A DNA stretch of 48,284 nucleotides, taken from positions 128,744 through 177,027 of the forward strand of contig CALGJV010000017.1 in the NCBI GenBank assembly GCA_937928595.1, read 5' to 3'. The number at the start of each line of letters is the position of its first letter. Within the stretch, counting starts at the first letter, position 1. The position numbers and the translations under genes are program-made. Positions 17,701 to 25,395 of the stretch are shown here, one piece after another. Under the pieces are notes generated by a model. That model saw only the letters and a program-made list of their open reading frames with translations. It had not been told where the DNA came from and did not search any database. Source of the stretch: an uncultured Phycisphaerae bacterium (GTDB taxonomy: Bacteria; Planctomycetota; Phycisphaerae; UBA1845; Fen-1342).

Positions 17701-17759
17701 AGCACCAGGTAACCCGGCGTCTCGAACCGCACGAACCCCAGCAGTGCCGCCGCGAACAT
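14709..17759 (-). CDS. Large membrane-anchored VWA / glutamine-amidotransferase-like protein
   Basis: A 1016-residue protein. Two membrane helices near the N-terminus (about residues 14-32 and 43-62) are followed by a von Willebrand factor A domain with an intact metal site, DRSRS at residues 80-84, then a beta-sandwich-like region. A middle segment (YSLVILSNVPAGDL, then GGGLVMVGGDNSFGAGGW) matches the glutamine-amidotransferase-like fold common in large planctomycete VWA proteins. A further membrane helix lies near residue 875, and the cytoplasmic tail is charged and low in complexity. The role is unknown; related proteins are linked to envelope or BatA-type stress systems. The true start is ATG 17759: the open frame continues to 18818 but that part is only antisense to the TraB gene. 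No MoxR ATPase gene is nearby. Confidence 0.8.
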   Translation of the reverse strand: MFAAALLGFVRFETPGYLVLLAVLPLLVALSFRSLAALGRVRRVLAIVMRCAVVTAAVLALAGAQRTLRIDDLSVIFLLDRSRSVPGDLQREAFQFVQRAAEGRRRDDRLGIIGFDGAADVEQLPQRELIIEGPHEPFNPDQTDIAAAARLALALLPANTIGRVVLISDGNENAGAVLRESQQFKAAGVPIDVLPVQYTHTHEVVLESLKAPPTANVDETINLHVVLRSQRATTGRLLLWHNEEQVDLNGAAPGAGLSIELQAGPNRRVIQLPLRYAGAHRFTARFEPDSSAEDTLPDNNEGRAFTVVAGQGKILILTTHEDLSRSQPSALILERALEAERLVCDVAVAGDEPLDQVRLLEYSLVILSNVPAGDLREDEKQTLATYVRDLGGGLVMVGGDNSFGAGGWMGSPVEEVMPVSFDVKHKKQFIRGALALVMHACEIERGNYLGERCAIEAVQALSSRDLVGVLAWAWQGGQQGHWVVPMQEVGTKTPIINAIKKMSMGDMPHLEDVMRPAAEALIAKNRDGPKHMIVVSDFDPQPPSDATIQKMKDAGITCSTVAIGYGSHFINETLAKEIAGATGGRFYRTNDFSKLPQIFVKESREVRRSLVQEGLFTPRLVNPLSPVVPGLSDGGLPELGGFVLTTARELADVPIVRKSEEGDDPILAHWQVGLGKTVAFTSGLWPQWGPDWTAWPRFSKFWAQTIRWASRQAESAAFDVSTSVRGGKATLRVDALDKNAEAINFMELAGTLVQPNNAAQPLRLTQTGPGRYEGEFDVRDRGNYIVNLAYRMGRGPEAVSGTLRTGLSMAYSAEYAQLTANLPLLEEVRSLTGGRLLDAQQAAQVFDRSGLPRAEDRRSVWETLVSWMLVLFLADVAVRRIAVKPVEVYRKVRGFIRDLAGRGRPQEAAAVLSTLKGARERIRESQVQPGPAAGGAGEPPPAAATRYEAPEAAKAADDLSRALGGATSQDQPVVARPPARKAPQSEADYTARLLRAKKRAREDLEKPDEGPGGPPS

Positions 17760-17821
17760 CGGGCGGCATCGTACCGCGCGTCCGGGCCGGCGCGAACCCG
17801 TGCGTGAGCGGCCGAAACGGC

Positions 17822-17827
17822 TATGAT
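17822..17827 (+). promoter_or_regulatory. Putative -10 element for the TraB/GumN gene
   Basis: TATGAT, 31 bases before the ATG at 17859, in the 99-base gap between divergent genes. No -35 hexamer was recognised. Confidence 0.3.
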
Positions 17828-17858
17828 TTGGGCTCGGAATTCTCTCCGGAGATCGAAT

Positions 17859-18854
17859 ATGCCGCTTTCGCGTCGTCCGTTGCAGCGCTTCAGCCGGGGC
17901 CTGGCCGGCGTACTCTTCCTGACCGTCGCCGTCGCCGGCTGCGCCCGGCCTACGGAGCACCCGCTGTTGTGGCGCGTCGATGGGGCCCGCACGTCGTACC
18001 TGTACGGCACCATCCACCTGCCCGATCCCCGCGTACTGGCCCGCCCGCCCGCGGTGGAGGCCGCCGTGCGCGAGTGCGCGGTGGTGATTACGGAGATGCC
18101 CCTGGATCGCGACACCCAGAAGCAGGTTGACGCGCGGACGCGCCTGCCCAAGGGCGAGGCGCTGGACCGGCTCCTGCCCCCGCCGTTGTACGAGCGTACC
18201 GACCATTACCTCAAACGGAAGGGCCTGCGGCTGCGGGCCTTCAACGACCGAACGGTCTGGTTCGTCAGCACCACCCTCCCCATGCTCGACCACCTCGGCG
18301 CGTTCGTGCTGCGCGAGCCGCTCGACCGTCAACTGGTTCGCTCGGCCGAGCGGCGGGGCCAGGAGGTCGCTTCGCTCGAGACACTCGACGAGCAACTCGG
18401 TGTCTTCGAGAACCTGAGCGCGGCTGACCAGATCGCGCTCCTGGAGGCCACGCTCGACAGCGTAGAGCGGGCGGCCGCGGCCCGGCAGGATCCGATCACC
18501 GGGCTGGTTGAAGCGTACTTGCGCGGCAACGAGGCGGAGTTGGAGCAGCTCCTGCGGCAGGAGGCTGCGCTGGAGCACCCTGTCAACCAGCGCCTCTACG
18601 ACGAGTTGATGACCCGGCGGAACGGGCGGTTCGCCGAGCGAATCGCGGCGCGCCTGCGTGCGGATCCGGAACGCGGACAGTTCTTCGCGATCGGCGCAGG
18701 GCACCTGGTCGGCGAAGACGGGGTCGTGGCCCGGCTGCGGGCCGCGGGGTTCACGGTGACCCGCATCGGCGCTCCCGCGCCGGTCTCCCCTGAGCTCTCT
18801 GCCCCGCCCGCCGCGCATGTCAACGGGCCGAACTCTGGCGGCACGGCCCGTTGA
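17859..18854 (+). CDS. TraB/GumN-family lipoprotein
   Basis: A 331-residue secreted lipoprotein; the signal peptide ends in the lipobox-like AVAGC. The TraB/GumN (Tiki-like) domain is marked by LYGTIHLPD near the N-terminus, the acidic ITEMPLD, and IGAGHLVGEDGV near the C-terminus. Members share a fold with erythromycin esterase and Tiki proteases, and some are predicted metal-dependent hydrolases; the substrate is unknown. ATG 17859 follows GGAG with seven bases between, and gives a clean signal peptide; the upstream ATG at 17823 is less suitable. An 11-base perfect inverted repeat spans the stop codon and could end transcription. Confidence 0.82.
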   Translation: MPLSRRPLQRFSRGLAGVLFLTVAVAGCARPTEHPLLWRVDGARTSYLYGTIHLPDPRVLARPPAVEAAVRECAVVITEMPLDRDTQKQVDARTRLPKGEALDRLLPPPLYERTDHYLKRKGLRLRAFNDRTVWFVSTTLPMLDHLGAFVLREPLDRQLVRSAERRGQEVASLETLDEQLGVFENLSAADQIALLEATLDSVERAAAARQDPITGLVEAYLRGNEAELEQLLRQEAALEHPVNQRLYDELMTRRNGRFAERIAARLRADPERGQFFAIGAGHLVGEDGVVARLRAAGFTVTRIGAPAPVSPELSAPPAAHVNGPNSGGTAR

Positions 18855-18855
18855 C
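18819..18855 (+). terminator. Terminator-like inverted repeat spanning a stop codon
   Basis: GTCAACGGGCC at 18819-18829 is perfectly complementary to GGCCCGTTGAC at 18845-18855, with a 15-base loop. The second arm contains the TGA stop of the TraB gene. There is no T-run after it, so it would be an atypical or bidirectional terminator; the ferredoxin gene converges from the other side. Confidence 0.45.
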
Positions 18856-18932
18856 GGGAGACCACTGGCACAGACATCCGTAACCGTGCGCCGGGGGTCC
18901 CGCGCGGCGCCCGGAGCCTCGGACCCGGGAGT

Positions 18933-19160
18933 TCAGCTCTTGGGCCAGACCTTCTCGCCCGACTGGGCGTCGGTGAGGATGATCGCGTCCACCGGGCAGA
19001 CCTGGGCCGCCTGGAGGATCTCTTCGTCCGTGTGTCCGTTCGCGTCCTTCACAATCGCGATGTTGTCCGCGTCCATCTCGAATGTGTTCGGAGCCTCACC
19101 CACGCACGCGCCGTCACCGATGCACAAGTCGCGGTTGATCTCGATCTTGTACTTGCCCAT
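18933..19160 (-). CDS. Single-cluster ferredoxin (CxxDxxC type)
   Basis: A 75-residue electron-transfer protein. Cluster ligands are Cys13, Asp16 and Cys19 (CIGDGAC) and Cys55 in VCPVDAI. The second Cys of the usual CxxCxxC motif is Asp here, as in Pyrococcus furiosus ferredoxin, where the site holds a [4Fe-4S] cluster with Asp ligation that easily converts to [3Fe-4S]. There is only one cluster site, in keeping with the Fer4_13/15-type small ferredoxins. ATG 19160 follows AGGAG. The electron partner is not evident in the neighbourhood. Confidence 0.88.
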   Translation of the reverse strand: MGKYKIEINRDLCIGDGACVGEAPNTFEMDADNIAIVKDANGHTDEEILQAAQVCPVDAIILTDAQSGEKVWPKS

Positions 19161-19213
19161 GTCTTGCTCCTGCTGCGGGCCCGTCACGCTCGCCGCCCAA
19201 CGCGAATCACTCC

Positions 19214-19237
19214 CGAGCGGGGCCGCCGCCCCGCTCG
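19214..19237 (-). terminator. GC-rich hairpin, possible terminator of the PP2C gene
   Basis: CGAGCGGGG at 19214-19222 pairs exactly with CCCCGCTCG at 19229-19237 across a six-base loop. It sits between the phosphatase stop (19406) and the ferredoxin start (19160), both read leftward. No T-run is present. Confidence 0.35.
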
Positions 19238-19405
19238 TTGCACGTTCGTAACAACTCGCGTGCCAGCCGGCCCGCCCGGCACGATTTTCTCACGGACGCG
19301 ACATTCCACCCTTCCCGCCCGCGTCCTGTCAACTCCGACCATTGGTCGGGTGAGCGCTTGTTGCGCAATTTCACGCAGGGCCCGAGAAAGCCCCCGCGCA
19401 CCGCC

Positions 19406-20287
19406 TCAATCGGTTGGATGGGGCGGCCGCCGCAGCCGCAGACGGTTTCGCAACGCGTGCAGGATGCCCAGCCCCCGTGGACCGGGCACAAACTCGACCA
19501 GGAGTGCGGTCACGTCGTCGTGGGGAAGGTCCGGCCGGCCCGTGTGCGCAACCACGGCCGCGACGAGGGCACGCACAATCACTTCGATCGGATCACGGTG
19601 GTGCGTGTGGAGCACGGTCTCGACGCGCGTGTCGCCGAAGAACGCCCCATCAGGCCCCGGCGCTTCCAACACCCCGTCCGTCACGAGCAGCAGCCGGTCG
19701 CCCACGCGGACCCGCCGCCGCAGCTTGTTGAAACGCGTATCGCTGCTTGCCGCGAGCGGCAGGTCCACCGATGCCGGCGTGGCGGGATGAGGAATCAAAA
19801 GCCGCTGCCACTGGCGGGATCCGGCCTCATACAGCCACCCCGGCGGGTGGCCGGCGTAGCTCACCGAGAGATAGCCGCGCGGCGGATAGTACGTCACGGC
19901 CGCGGCCGTGGTCATCGTGCGGGCCACCTCCCCGGCTTCCAGCTTGCGATTGAGCGCGCGCAGCACGCGCCGTTGGTCCGGGAAGTTCATGTACCGCCGC
20001 AGCAGGCGGTGCAGCTCGCCGCTGACGGCGGCCACGCTCTCGCCGTGTCCGGCCACGTCTGCCAGGCAGAAGCGGGACAGCAGGCCCGAGCCGCAGATGG
20101 ACAAATAATGCACGTCCCCGCCGCGCCCGCCGACGCACGGGTGCGACCAAAGGTACCCGTCGATGCCCGGCAGGTGGACCGGCCGACTGACGAAGCGATT
20201 GCCGCCCCACACCTCGGCGCACGTAAACTCCCGAACCGTTCCGTCGAATGACGGTGACGGGTTGCCTGGGTCAGCGGTCCGACTCAT
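19406..20287 (-). CDS. SpoIIE/RsbU-type PP2C serine phosphatase
   Basis: A 293-residue cytoplasmic protein consisting of a single PPM phosphatase domain. Metal-binding motifs are visible: an early region with GGRGGDVHYL, FCLADVAGHGESVA near residues 73-86, YAGHPPGWLY near 144-153, LLLVTDGVLEA near 199-209 and HDDVTALLVEF near 257-267. Enzymes of this group dephosphorylate anti-anti-sigma factors or similar regulators; no sensor domain, anti-sigma kinase or antagonist gene is adjacent, so the target is unknown. ATG 20287 follows GGAGGG. It is divergent from the mutase gene. Confidence 0.85.
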   Translation of the reverse strand: MSRTADPGNPSPSFDGTVREFTCAEVWGGNRFVSRPVHLPGIDGYLWSHPCVGGRGGDVHYLSICGSGLLSRFCLADVAGHGESVAAVSGELHRLLRRYMNFPDQRRVLRALNRKLEAGEVARTMTTAAAVTYYPPRGYLSVSYAGHPPGWLYEAGSRQWQRLLIPHPATPASVDLPLAASSDTRFNKLRRRVRVGDRLLLVTDGVLEAPGPDGAFFGDTRVETVLHTHHRDPIEVIVRALVAAVVAHTGRPDLPHDDVTALLVEFVPGPRGLGILHALRNRLRLRRPPHPTD

Positions 20288-20466
20288 GGCGGGTTCCCTC
20301 CGAGGGTAAGCAAGTATGCGGGCACGCGTAACTGAGAACCATCGGGCACTACCGTATCATCCCCGCGGCGCGCGGTTTCGTCCACGCAGGGCCCGGGACC
20401 CCCGACCCCGCCCGCGGCCTGGCCGCCGCCGGTGCCCCGGCCGGTGCCAACCGGGCAGGCGGCGGT

Positions 20467-20472
20467 TACAAT
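20467..20472 (+). promoter_or_regulatory. Putative -10 element for the mutase gene
   Basis: TACAAT, 77 bases before the mutase ATG at 20550, in GC-rich sequence between divergent genes. No -35 hexamer was recognised. Confidence 0.35.
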
Positions 20473-20549
20473 TTGGGGCACGGACGCAGAGCCGAGCGGG
20501 CCCACTTCACCGCTCGGACGATCACGCTGCGTCCCGCAGGAGACCGCGG

Positions 20550-22202
20550 ATGAGTTCGTGTGCCGCCTCGCCGCCGAAAGCTTCCCCCCCGGCCGAGCCC
20601 GCCGCCGGCGAGCTGACCAGCGTCATGACCACGATGTCGGGGATCCCCATCAAGCGGGTGTACGGCCCGGAGGACATCGCCTCCCTGGATGTTGCCGCCG
20701 AGGTGCCGCCGCCCGGGCAGTTCCCCTACACGCGCGGGATCCACGCCGACATGTACCGGCGCCGCATCTGGACCATGCGGCAGTTCGCCGGCTTCGGCAC
20801 CGCCCGCCAGACCAACGAGCGCTTCAAGTACCTGCTGGCGAAGGGACAGACCGGCCTTTCCACGGCGTTCGACCTGCCGACGCTCATGGGCCGCGACTCG
20901 GACGACCCGCTGGCCCTCGGCGAGGTGGGCAAGTGCGGCGTGGCGATCAGCTCGCTCGAGGACATGAAGGTGCTGTTTGACGGCATCAACCTCGGCGAGG
21001 TCAGCACGAGCATGACCATCAACGCGCCGGCCGCGATCCTGCTGGCGTTCTACATCGGCGTAGCGCGGGCCCAGGGTGTGCCGCTGGACCGGCTGCGGGG
21101 CACCCTTCAGAACGACATTCTGAAGGAGTTCCACGCGCAGAACGAGTTCGTGTTTCCGCCGGGGCCGAGTGTGAAGCTCGTGATCGACACGATCGAGTAC
21201 TGCACGCAGCACATGCCGCAGTGGAACACGGTCAGCATCAGCGGGTACCACATCCGCGAGGCCGGCGCCACCGCGCCGCAGGAGCTCGCGTTCACCCTCG
21301 CCGACGGCATGTGCTACGTCGAGGAGGCCCTGAAGCGCGGCCTGGACATCGACGCGTTCGCGCCCCGCCTGAGCTTCTTCTGGGACATCCACAACGAGTT
21401 CTTCGAGGAAATCGCCAAGCTACGCGCCGCGCGGCGCATGTGGGCGCGCATCATGCGGGACCGCTACCACGCCCGCAGCGAGCGGAGCTGGTGGCTGCGC
21501 TGCCACTGCCAGACGGCCGGCGTCTCGCTCACCGAGCAGCAGCCGATGGTCAACATCGTGCGCGTCGCGTACCAGGCCCTGGCGGCCGTGCTCGGCGGCA
21601 CGCAGAGCCTGCACACCAACAGCATGGACGAGACGCTGGCGCTGCCCACCAAGAACGCCGTGAAGGTCGCGTTGCGGACGCAGCAGATCATCGCCGACGA
21701 GACCGGCGTGACGCGGACCGTCGACCCGCTCGGCGGGAGCTGGTTCATCGAGTCGCTCACCAGCGAAATGGAGCGCCGGGCGCAGGAGATCATCGATCAC
21801 GTCTACGGGACGTTCGGCGGCGTGCTGCCCGCGACCGAGCAGGGCTACTTCCGCCGCGCGATCGCCGATTCGTCGCACCGCTACGGGCAGGAGTTCGACC
21901 GGGGCGAGCGGATCATGATCGGCGTCAACAAGTACGTCGAGCACGACTACGAGCGCGTCCCGATCCTCAAGATCGACGAGTCCGTCGAGCGTGAGCAGGT
22001 CGCGCGCGTCCGGGCGCTGAAGGCCCGCCGCGACAAGGCCCGTCACGCCGCCGCCCTCGCCCGGCTCCGCGCGGTCGCGCTGGCCGGAGAAAACGTCATG
22101 CCGGCGCTGATCGATGCGGCCGAAGCCGACGCGACGGTCGGCGAGATGATGGCGACGCTGACGGGCGTGTACGGCCGTTACGACGGCGGGCCGGAGCTCT
22201 AG
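20550..22202 (+). CDS. icmA: Adenosylcobalamin acyl-CoA mutase large subunit, isobutyryl-CoA mutase-like
   Basis: A 550-residue TIM-barrel subunit of a B12-dependent acyl-CoA mutase. The CoA and substrate region is well conserved ([67 protein letters not shown]). Two substrate-specifying residues of methylmalonyl-CoA mutase are changed: Tyr89 is Phe79 here, and Arg207 is Gln197. Phe/Gln is the pair described for isobutyryl-CoA mutase (Phe80/Gln198), and the length matches IcmA rather than full-length MCM. The B12-binding domain is absent and must come from a small subunit encoded elsewhere. ATG 20550 follows AGGAG; the frame upstream is not conserved. Mutase identity is firm; substrate is a strong inference. 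Confidence 0.9.
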   Translation: MSSCAASPPKASPPAEPAAGELTSVMTTMSGIPIKRVYGPEDIASLDVAAEVPPPGQFPYTRGIHADMYRRRIWTMRQFAGFGTARQTNERFKYLLAKGQTGLSTAFDLPTLMGRDSDDPLALGEVGKCGVAISSLEDMKVLFDGINLGEVSTSMTINAPAAILLAFYIGVARAQGVPLDRLRGTLQNDILKEFHAQNEFVFPPGPSVKLVIDTIEYCTQHMPQWNTVSISGYHIREAGATAPQELAFTLADGMCYVEEALKRGLDIDAFAPRLSFFWDIHNEFFEEIAKLRAARRMWARIMRDRYHARSERSWWLRCHCQTAGVSLTEQQPMVNIVRVAYQALAAVLGGTQSLHTNSMDETLALPTKNAVKVALRTQQIIADETGVTRTVDPLGGSWFIESLTSEMERRAQEIIDHVYGTFGGVLPATEQGYFRRAIADSSHRYGQEFDRGERIMIGVNKYVEHDYERVPILKIDESVEREQVARVRALKARRDKARHAAALARLRAVALAGENVMPALIDAAEADATVGEMMATLTGVYGRYDGGPEL

Positions 22203-22269
22203 CGGCCCGGACCGCCCGCCGCGACATCCGATCATGGATCCAGGCCCGAACCACCCACCGAGGGAACAC

Positions 22270-23037
22270 ATGCGTTGCGCCGTGCCCGTCGCCACCGCCC
22301 TGCTTGCCGGCCTGTCTTTCCTCACGGGTTGCACGACGCCGTCTTCGCCCGCGGCCGCGGGCGGTATCGACCCGCAGGCCGACCGGTGCCTGCGCGAAAT
22401 GAGCCGGACGCTGGCTTCGGCCCGGCAGTTCACGTTCCGCTACCGCGTCCAGAGCGAACTGCTGCTCGTCGAGGGCCGCCCCGTGCCGGCCGCGACCGAG
22501 CGGCGCGTCGCGGTGCGACGCCCCGACGGCCTGGCCATCACGCTGACCAGCGCCGCCGGCCGGCGGCAGATCTGGTTCGACGGCCGGCGCTTCGTCAACC
22601 TCGACCCCGCACGCAACGCGTACGCGCGGTTCGATGTGCAGCCGAACATTGAGGAGTTGTGCCTGACGCTCAGCCGCGACTACCACGTCGACACGCCGTT
22701 CGTGCGGCTGATCCTGTTCGCCGACCCGTACGGCGCAATTCGGCCGCGCCTGCAAGGCGCGCGCTATCTCGGGACCGAGAGCCTCGGCGGCCAGATGTGC
22801 CACCATCTCGCGTTGGCCGAGCCGACCCGTACGTGGGAGCTCTGGATCGCGACCCGCCCGGCGGCCGTGCCCCGTCGCCTGACCGCCCGGTTCCTCGACG
22901 ATCCGCAGCGGCCGGCGCTGGAGGCTGAGTTTGACGACTGGAACCTGAGCGCGCAGCTGGCGGACGACCGGTTCGAGCCGCGTGTGCCGGCGGGGGCGTA
23001 CGAAGTCGAGCTGGTCGATCTCGCGGGGGTGCCGTAG
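22270..23037 (+). CDS. DUF2092-family lipoprotein
   Basis: A 255-residue secreted lipoprotein; the signal peptide ends at the lipobox LTGC (Cys about residue 22). The mature part follows the DUF2092 pattern: an N-terminal CLREMSRTLASARQF helix, the RRPDGL segment, IWFDGRRFVNL, YARFDVQPNIEE, CHHLALAEPTRTWELWI and PRRLTARF. The fold is related to LolA/LolB-type lipid carriers, but no function is proven. ATG 22270 gives a good signal peptide; the alternative ATG at 22234 does not. It lies 67 bases downstream of the mutase on the same strand and could share its transcript, although no functional link is apparent. Confidence 0.72.
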   Translation: MRCAVPVATALLAGLSFLTGCTTPSSPAAAGGIDPQADRCLREMSRTLASARQFTFRYRVQSELLLVEGRPVPAATERRVAVRRPDGLAITLTSAAGRRQIWFDGRRFVNLDPARNAYARFDVQPNIEELCLTLSRDYHVDTPFVRLILFADPYGAIRPRLQGARYLGTESLGGQMCHHLALAEPTRTWELWIATRPAAVPRRLTARFLDDPQRPALEAEFDDWNLSAQLADDRFEPRVPAGAYEVELVDLAGVP

Positions 23038-23225
23038 TTTTGCCCCGAAGTTGTCTTCACGCCCCAGCGCGCGCTCCGTGCACGGCGCACGGTCTCGGTC
23101 GGAGTTCTTGACCGCGCGATGCGTCCGCCCCGGCCTACACGTCTGGGCGCAGCGAGGCCCCGCTGCCGCGCTGATCGCTGCAACCGCCCCGACGCTAGGC
23201 GACCTTCACGGCCGTCCGCTCGCCC

Positions 23226-23251
23226 CGGACGCCGCGTTTCGTCGGCGTCCG
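23226..23251 (+). terminator. Perfect 9-base hairpin, possible terminator
   Basis: CGGACGCCG at 23226-23234 pairs with CGGCGTCCG at 23243-23251 across an eight-base loop (CGTTTCGT). It lies 189 bases after the DUF2092 lipoprotein stop. No T-run follows. Confidence 0.35.
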
Positions 23252-23332
23252 CCGCGCGATCCGGCCCCCGAGCCCGGGCCGCCGCAAACGGTCGCAAGTT
23301 GCCCTCCGACGCCGACCGCGGGGTGTCGCTGG

Positions 23333-23338
23333 TACAAT
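23333..23338 (+). promoter_or_regulatory. Putative -10 element for the TPR gene
   Basis: TACAAT, 70 bases before the ATG at 23409. No matching -35 hexamer. Confidence 0.3.
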
Positions 23339-23408
23339 CCAGAGCGCGTCCGGCGGCACTTTCCGCCGTCGCGCGACGTCGGCCGCCATACCGCACCGGA
23401 GAGCTGTG

Positions 23409-24434
23409 ATGTCTTCGTTCGCCCGCATCGGTTCCGTCGTGCTCGTCGTCGCCGCACAGTCCGCCGCCGTCGCCGACCCGCCGCGCGACGCCCAGCCTGC
23501 CCCGGCGCAGGCTCAGCGGGCGGTGCTGGTCGTCCGGGTCAACGACTTCGCGGGGCGCGATCGCCCGGGACGGTCGCTGGAGATCGTGCATCCCCGCCAC
23601 GGCGGCCCCCTCCCATTCGAGTCGGTGCGTAGCGGCGGCGAGATCGCCTATGCCGACGACGGCAGCCCGATCCTCGGCCCGGGCTACCGTCTCGTGCGAA
23701 CGTACCGGCCGGTGCAGCATGTTCCGTACCTGCGGGACTACGTCTACGACGTGGACTTCGCCAACTCGACCACGGTGCGGATCTGGCGCGAGTACCAGCA
23801 GGCCCAGCGGGCCGAAGAGCGCATGGCCCGGGCGGAGGAGCGGCTGGAGGAAGGGTGGAACCGCCGCAACGAACAGCTGCGCACGGCCCATGAGCAGGCG
23901 GTGGACGAGGGGCTCGCCCGGTTGCGGGCGGGCGATTATCGGGGCGCCATCATTGCCCTGACGCGCGCTGCCGAGCTCAACCAGGGCGACCCGGCGTGCC
24001 GCATCTACCTGGCGCTGGCCCGCGTGGCCGTCGGGCACGACGTCGAAGCGGCCAGGGTCCTGCGGCGGGCCCTGGAGCTCCAGGCCCAGCTCGTTCCGAC
24101 CATGCTGAACCTGTCGCAGCACTACCCGGCGCCGGAGGACTTCGCGGCGCACACGGCGGCCCTCGTCGAACGCACGAACCGCCTGGCCGCGCCCCCGCCC
24201 GACCTGTTCCTGCTCATCGGCTTCATGCAGTTCCAGCAGGGCGAGCTCGATCAGGCGCACGTTGCGTTTCAACGCGCCGCCCGCGGCCGGACCAACGATC
24301 GCGTCCTCACGCTTTACCTGGACCTGACGCAGCCGGTCGCCAGCACCCCCCCAGTTGACGCGAGTGCAACCCGGCCGAAGGCCGAGCACCGACCGCAGAA
24401 CGGCGACGCCCGCAAGCCCCTCTCGCGCCGCTGA
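23409..24434 (+). CDS. Secreted tetratricopeptide-repeat protein
   Basis: A 341-residue protein of unknown function with a short signal peptide (cut probably after AAVA). Residues 95-125 include two Tyr-rich segments (YRPVQHVPYLRDYVYDVDF), then a charged coiled coil of about 50 residues (QAQRAEERMARAEERLEEGW). From about residue 155 come two or three TPR units (LARLRAGDYRGAIIALTRAAELNQGDP; LIGFMQFQQGELDQAHVAFQRAA; only parts quoted). It probably binds another envelope protein. ATG 23409 is preferred over the overlapping GTG 23406; GGAG lies upstream. The basic C-terminal tail is not conserved-looking. Confidence 0.75.
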   Translation: MSSFARIGSVVLVVAAQSAAVADPPRDAQPAPAQAQRAVLVVRVNDFAGRDRPGRSLEIVHPRHGGPLPFESVRSGGEIAYADDGSPILGPGYRLVRTYRPVQHVPYLRDYVYDVDFANSTTVRIWREYQQAQRAEERMARAEERLEEGWNRRNEQLRTAHEQAVDEGLARLRAGDYRGAIIALTRAAELNQGDPACRIYLALARVAVGHDVEAARVLRRALELQAQLVPTMLNLSQHYPAPEDFAAHTAALVERTNRLAAPPPDLFLLIGFMQFQQGELDQAHVAFQRAARGRTNDRVLTLYLDLTQPVASTPPVDASATRPKAEHRPQNGDARKPLSRR

Positions 24435-24498
24435 GCGGCGCGGAATGAGCAGCCTCCCCGCCTCCCCCATCGTCGCGGTTTGCGCCGCGGCCGTGCGC

Positions 24499-24720
24499 TC
24501 ACGGCGGGCTCGAGGCGGACGCCGCGTCCGCCTCGGCTTCGAGCACCGCCACGTCCGTCAGCAGCCCGCGGAGCCGTTGCAGTTCGCGGCGCTGGGCCCG
24601 CAGCGTGTCGCGGTAGCGGGCCGCGAACGTGTGGTGGATCTCCGGGCCGAGGGACTCAATGGCCTCGTCCACGAGTGCGACCAGCAGGTCCCGCTGAGCT
24701 GCCGAGAGTTCGACGATCAT
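24499..24720 (-). CDS. Small conserved-looking hypothetical protein (73 residues)
   Basis: A 73-residue, mostly helical cytoplasmic protein starting MIVELSAAQRDLLVALVDEAI, with the segment ESLGPEIHHTFAARYRD and a Leu/Arg-rich second helix. The pattern of an acidic first helix and a basic second helix resembles a small family seen in planctomycete genomes, but no function is known. AGGAT lies upstream of the ATG. It is on the opposite strand, nested between two plus-strand genes without overlap. Confidence 0.55.
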   Translation of the reverse strand: MIVELSAAQRDLLVALVDEAIESLGPEIHHTFAARYRDTLRAQRRELQRLRGLLTDVAVLEAEADAASASSPP

Positions 24721-24845
24721 GGCCGATCCTGCGCGGAGCCGAACGCGTGCCCCCTATGTGAAGTATACGACGCGTCCACGCCGATTGACGCCGAATCCGA
24801 GCCGGTTCCGGCTCGAACCAGCGTGTGCCGCCCGCAGGGCCTCCG

Positions 24846-24851
24846 TATAAT
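24846..24851 (+). promoter_or_regulatory. Putative -10 element for the membrane-phosphatase-DUF155 operon
   Basis: A perfect TATAAT 43 bases before the ATG at 24895, the first gene of a three-gene coupled operon. No clear -35 hexamer. Confidence 0.45.
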
Positions 24852-24894
24852 CCCGGCGGTTGCGGGTATCCCGGGTCCTTCGGAAGGGTGGTCA

Positions 24895-25395
24895 ATGGCC
24901 GGAGCGGAGGCTTACGGCGTCCTGCGAGCCCTGCGGTCGATCCTCACGGCGCTCGCATTGGGCGTCCTCGCGTTCGAAGCCGTCGGCGTGACGCTTGTCG
25001 CGCGGAACAGGCCGTTCACCGCGGGTGACGATACGCATGTTCTGGTCTCGGTGCTGGTCCTGGTGTGTCTCTCAGCGGTACCGGCCACGATCTACGGCAC
25101 CCGCGGGCTCACGAACCGGCTCCGGCCGCGGGCTCGGCTGGAGCCTGATGGGAGCGTCCCCGCCCCCCTGCTGCGGGGTTTCCGGGGGCTGAGGGTGATC
25201 CAGGCCGCCTTCACCGAGGGGCCGGCCCTGCTCGGGAGCGTTGTGTACCTGCTGACCGCACACTGGCTGGGTCCGGTCGTCGGAGCCCTGGGGTTCGCGC
25301 GCCGGCTGCTGCTGGTCCCGCCTTCATCCGCGCCGTCCGCTTTCGTGCGGGACCTGACCGGGTGGATCCCGGACGTTCGTCGAGGTAACGCATGA
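24895..25395 (+). CDS. Hypothetical inner-membrane protein, first gene of coupled operon
   Basis: A 166-residue protein with four hydrophobic segments (about residues 14-36, 46-62, 100-120 and 122-140). No family was recognised. The arrangement of two N-terminal helices, a cytoplasmic loop rich in Arg, and two more helices suggests a four-helix membrane protein. ATG 24895 follows GAAGGGTGG; the frame is open upstream but unrelated. Its stop overlaps the start of the phosphatase gene by four bases (ATGA), which indicates translational coupling and perhaps a joint function. Confidence 0.65.
   Translation: MAGAEAYGVLRALRSILTALALGVLAFEAVGVTLVARNRPFTAGDDTHVLVSVLVLVCLSAVPATIYGTRGLTNRLRPRARLEPDGSVPAPLLRGFRGLRVIQAAFTEGPALLGSVVYLLTAHWLGPVVGALGFARRLLLVPPSSAPSAFVRDLTGWIPDVRRGNA

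Larger units (their letters stand above)
23038..23408. other. 371-base intergenic region with hairpin and -10 box
   Basis: No convincing gene on either strand. It holds a perfect 9-base inverted repeat at 23226-23251 and a TACAAT box at 23333-23338, so it probably carries the end of one transcript and the promoter of the TPR gene. Confidence 0.5.

Noticed and set aside
17760-18818. Upstream extension of the VWA protein to 18818
   Set aside because: The extra 353 codons are antisense to the TraB/GumN gene, which has a lipobox and family motifs; the VWA protein has a natural start with membrane helices at 17759.
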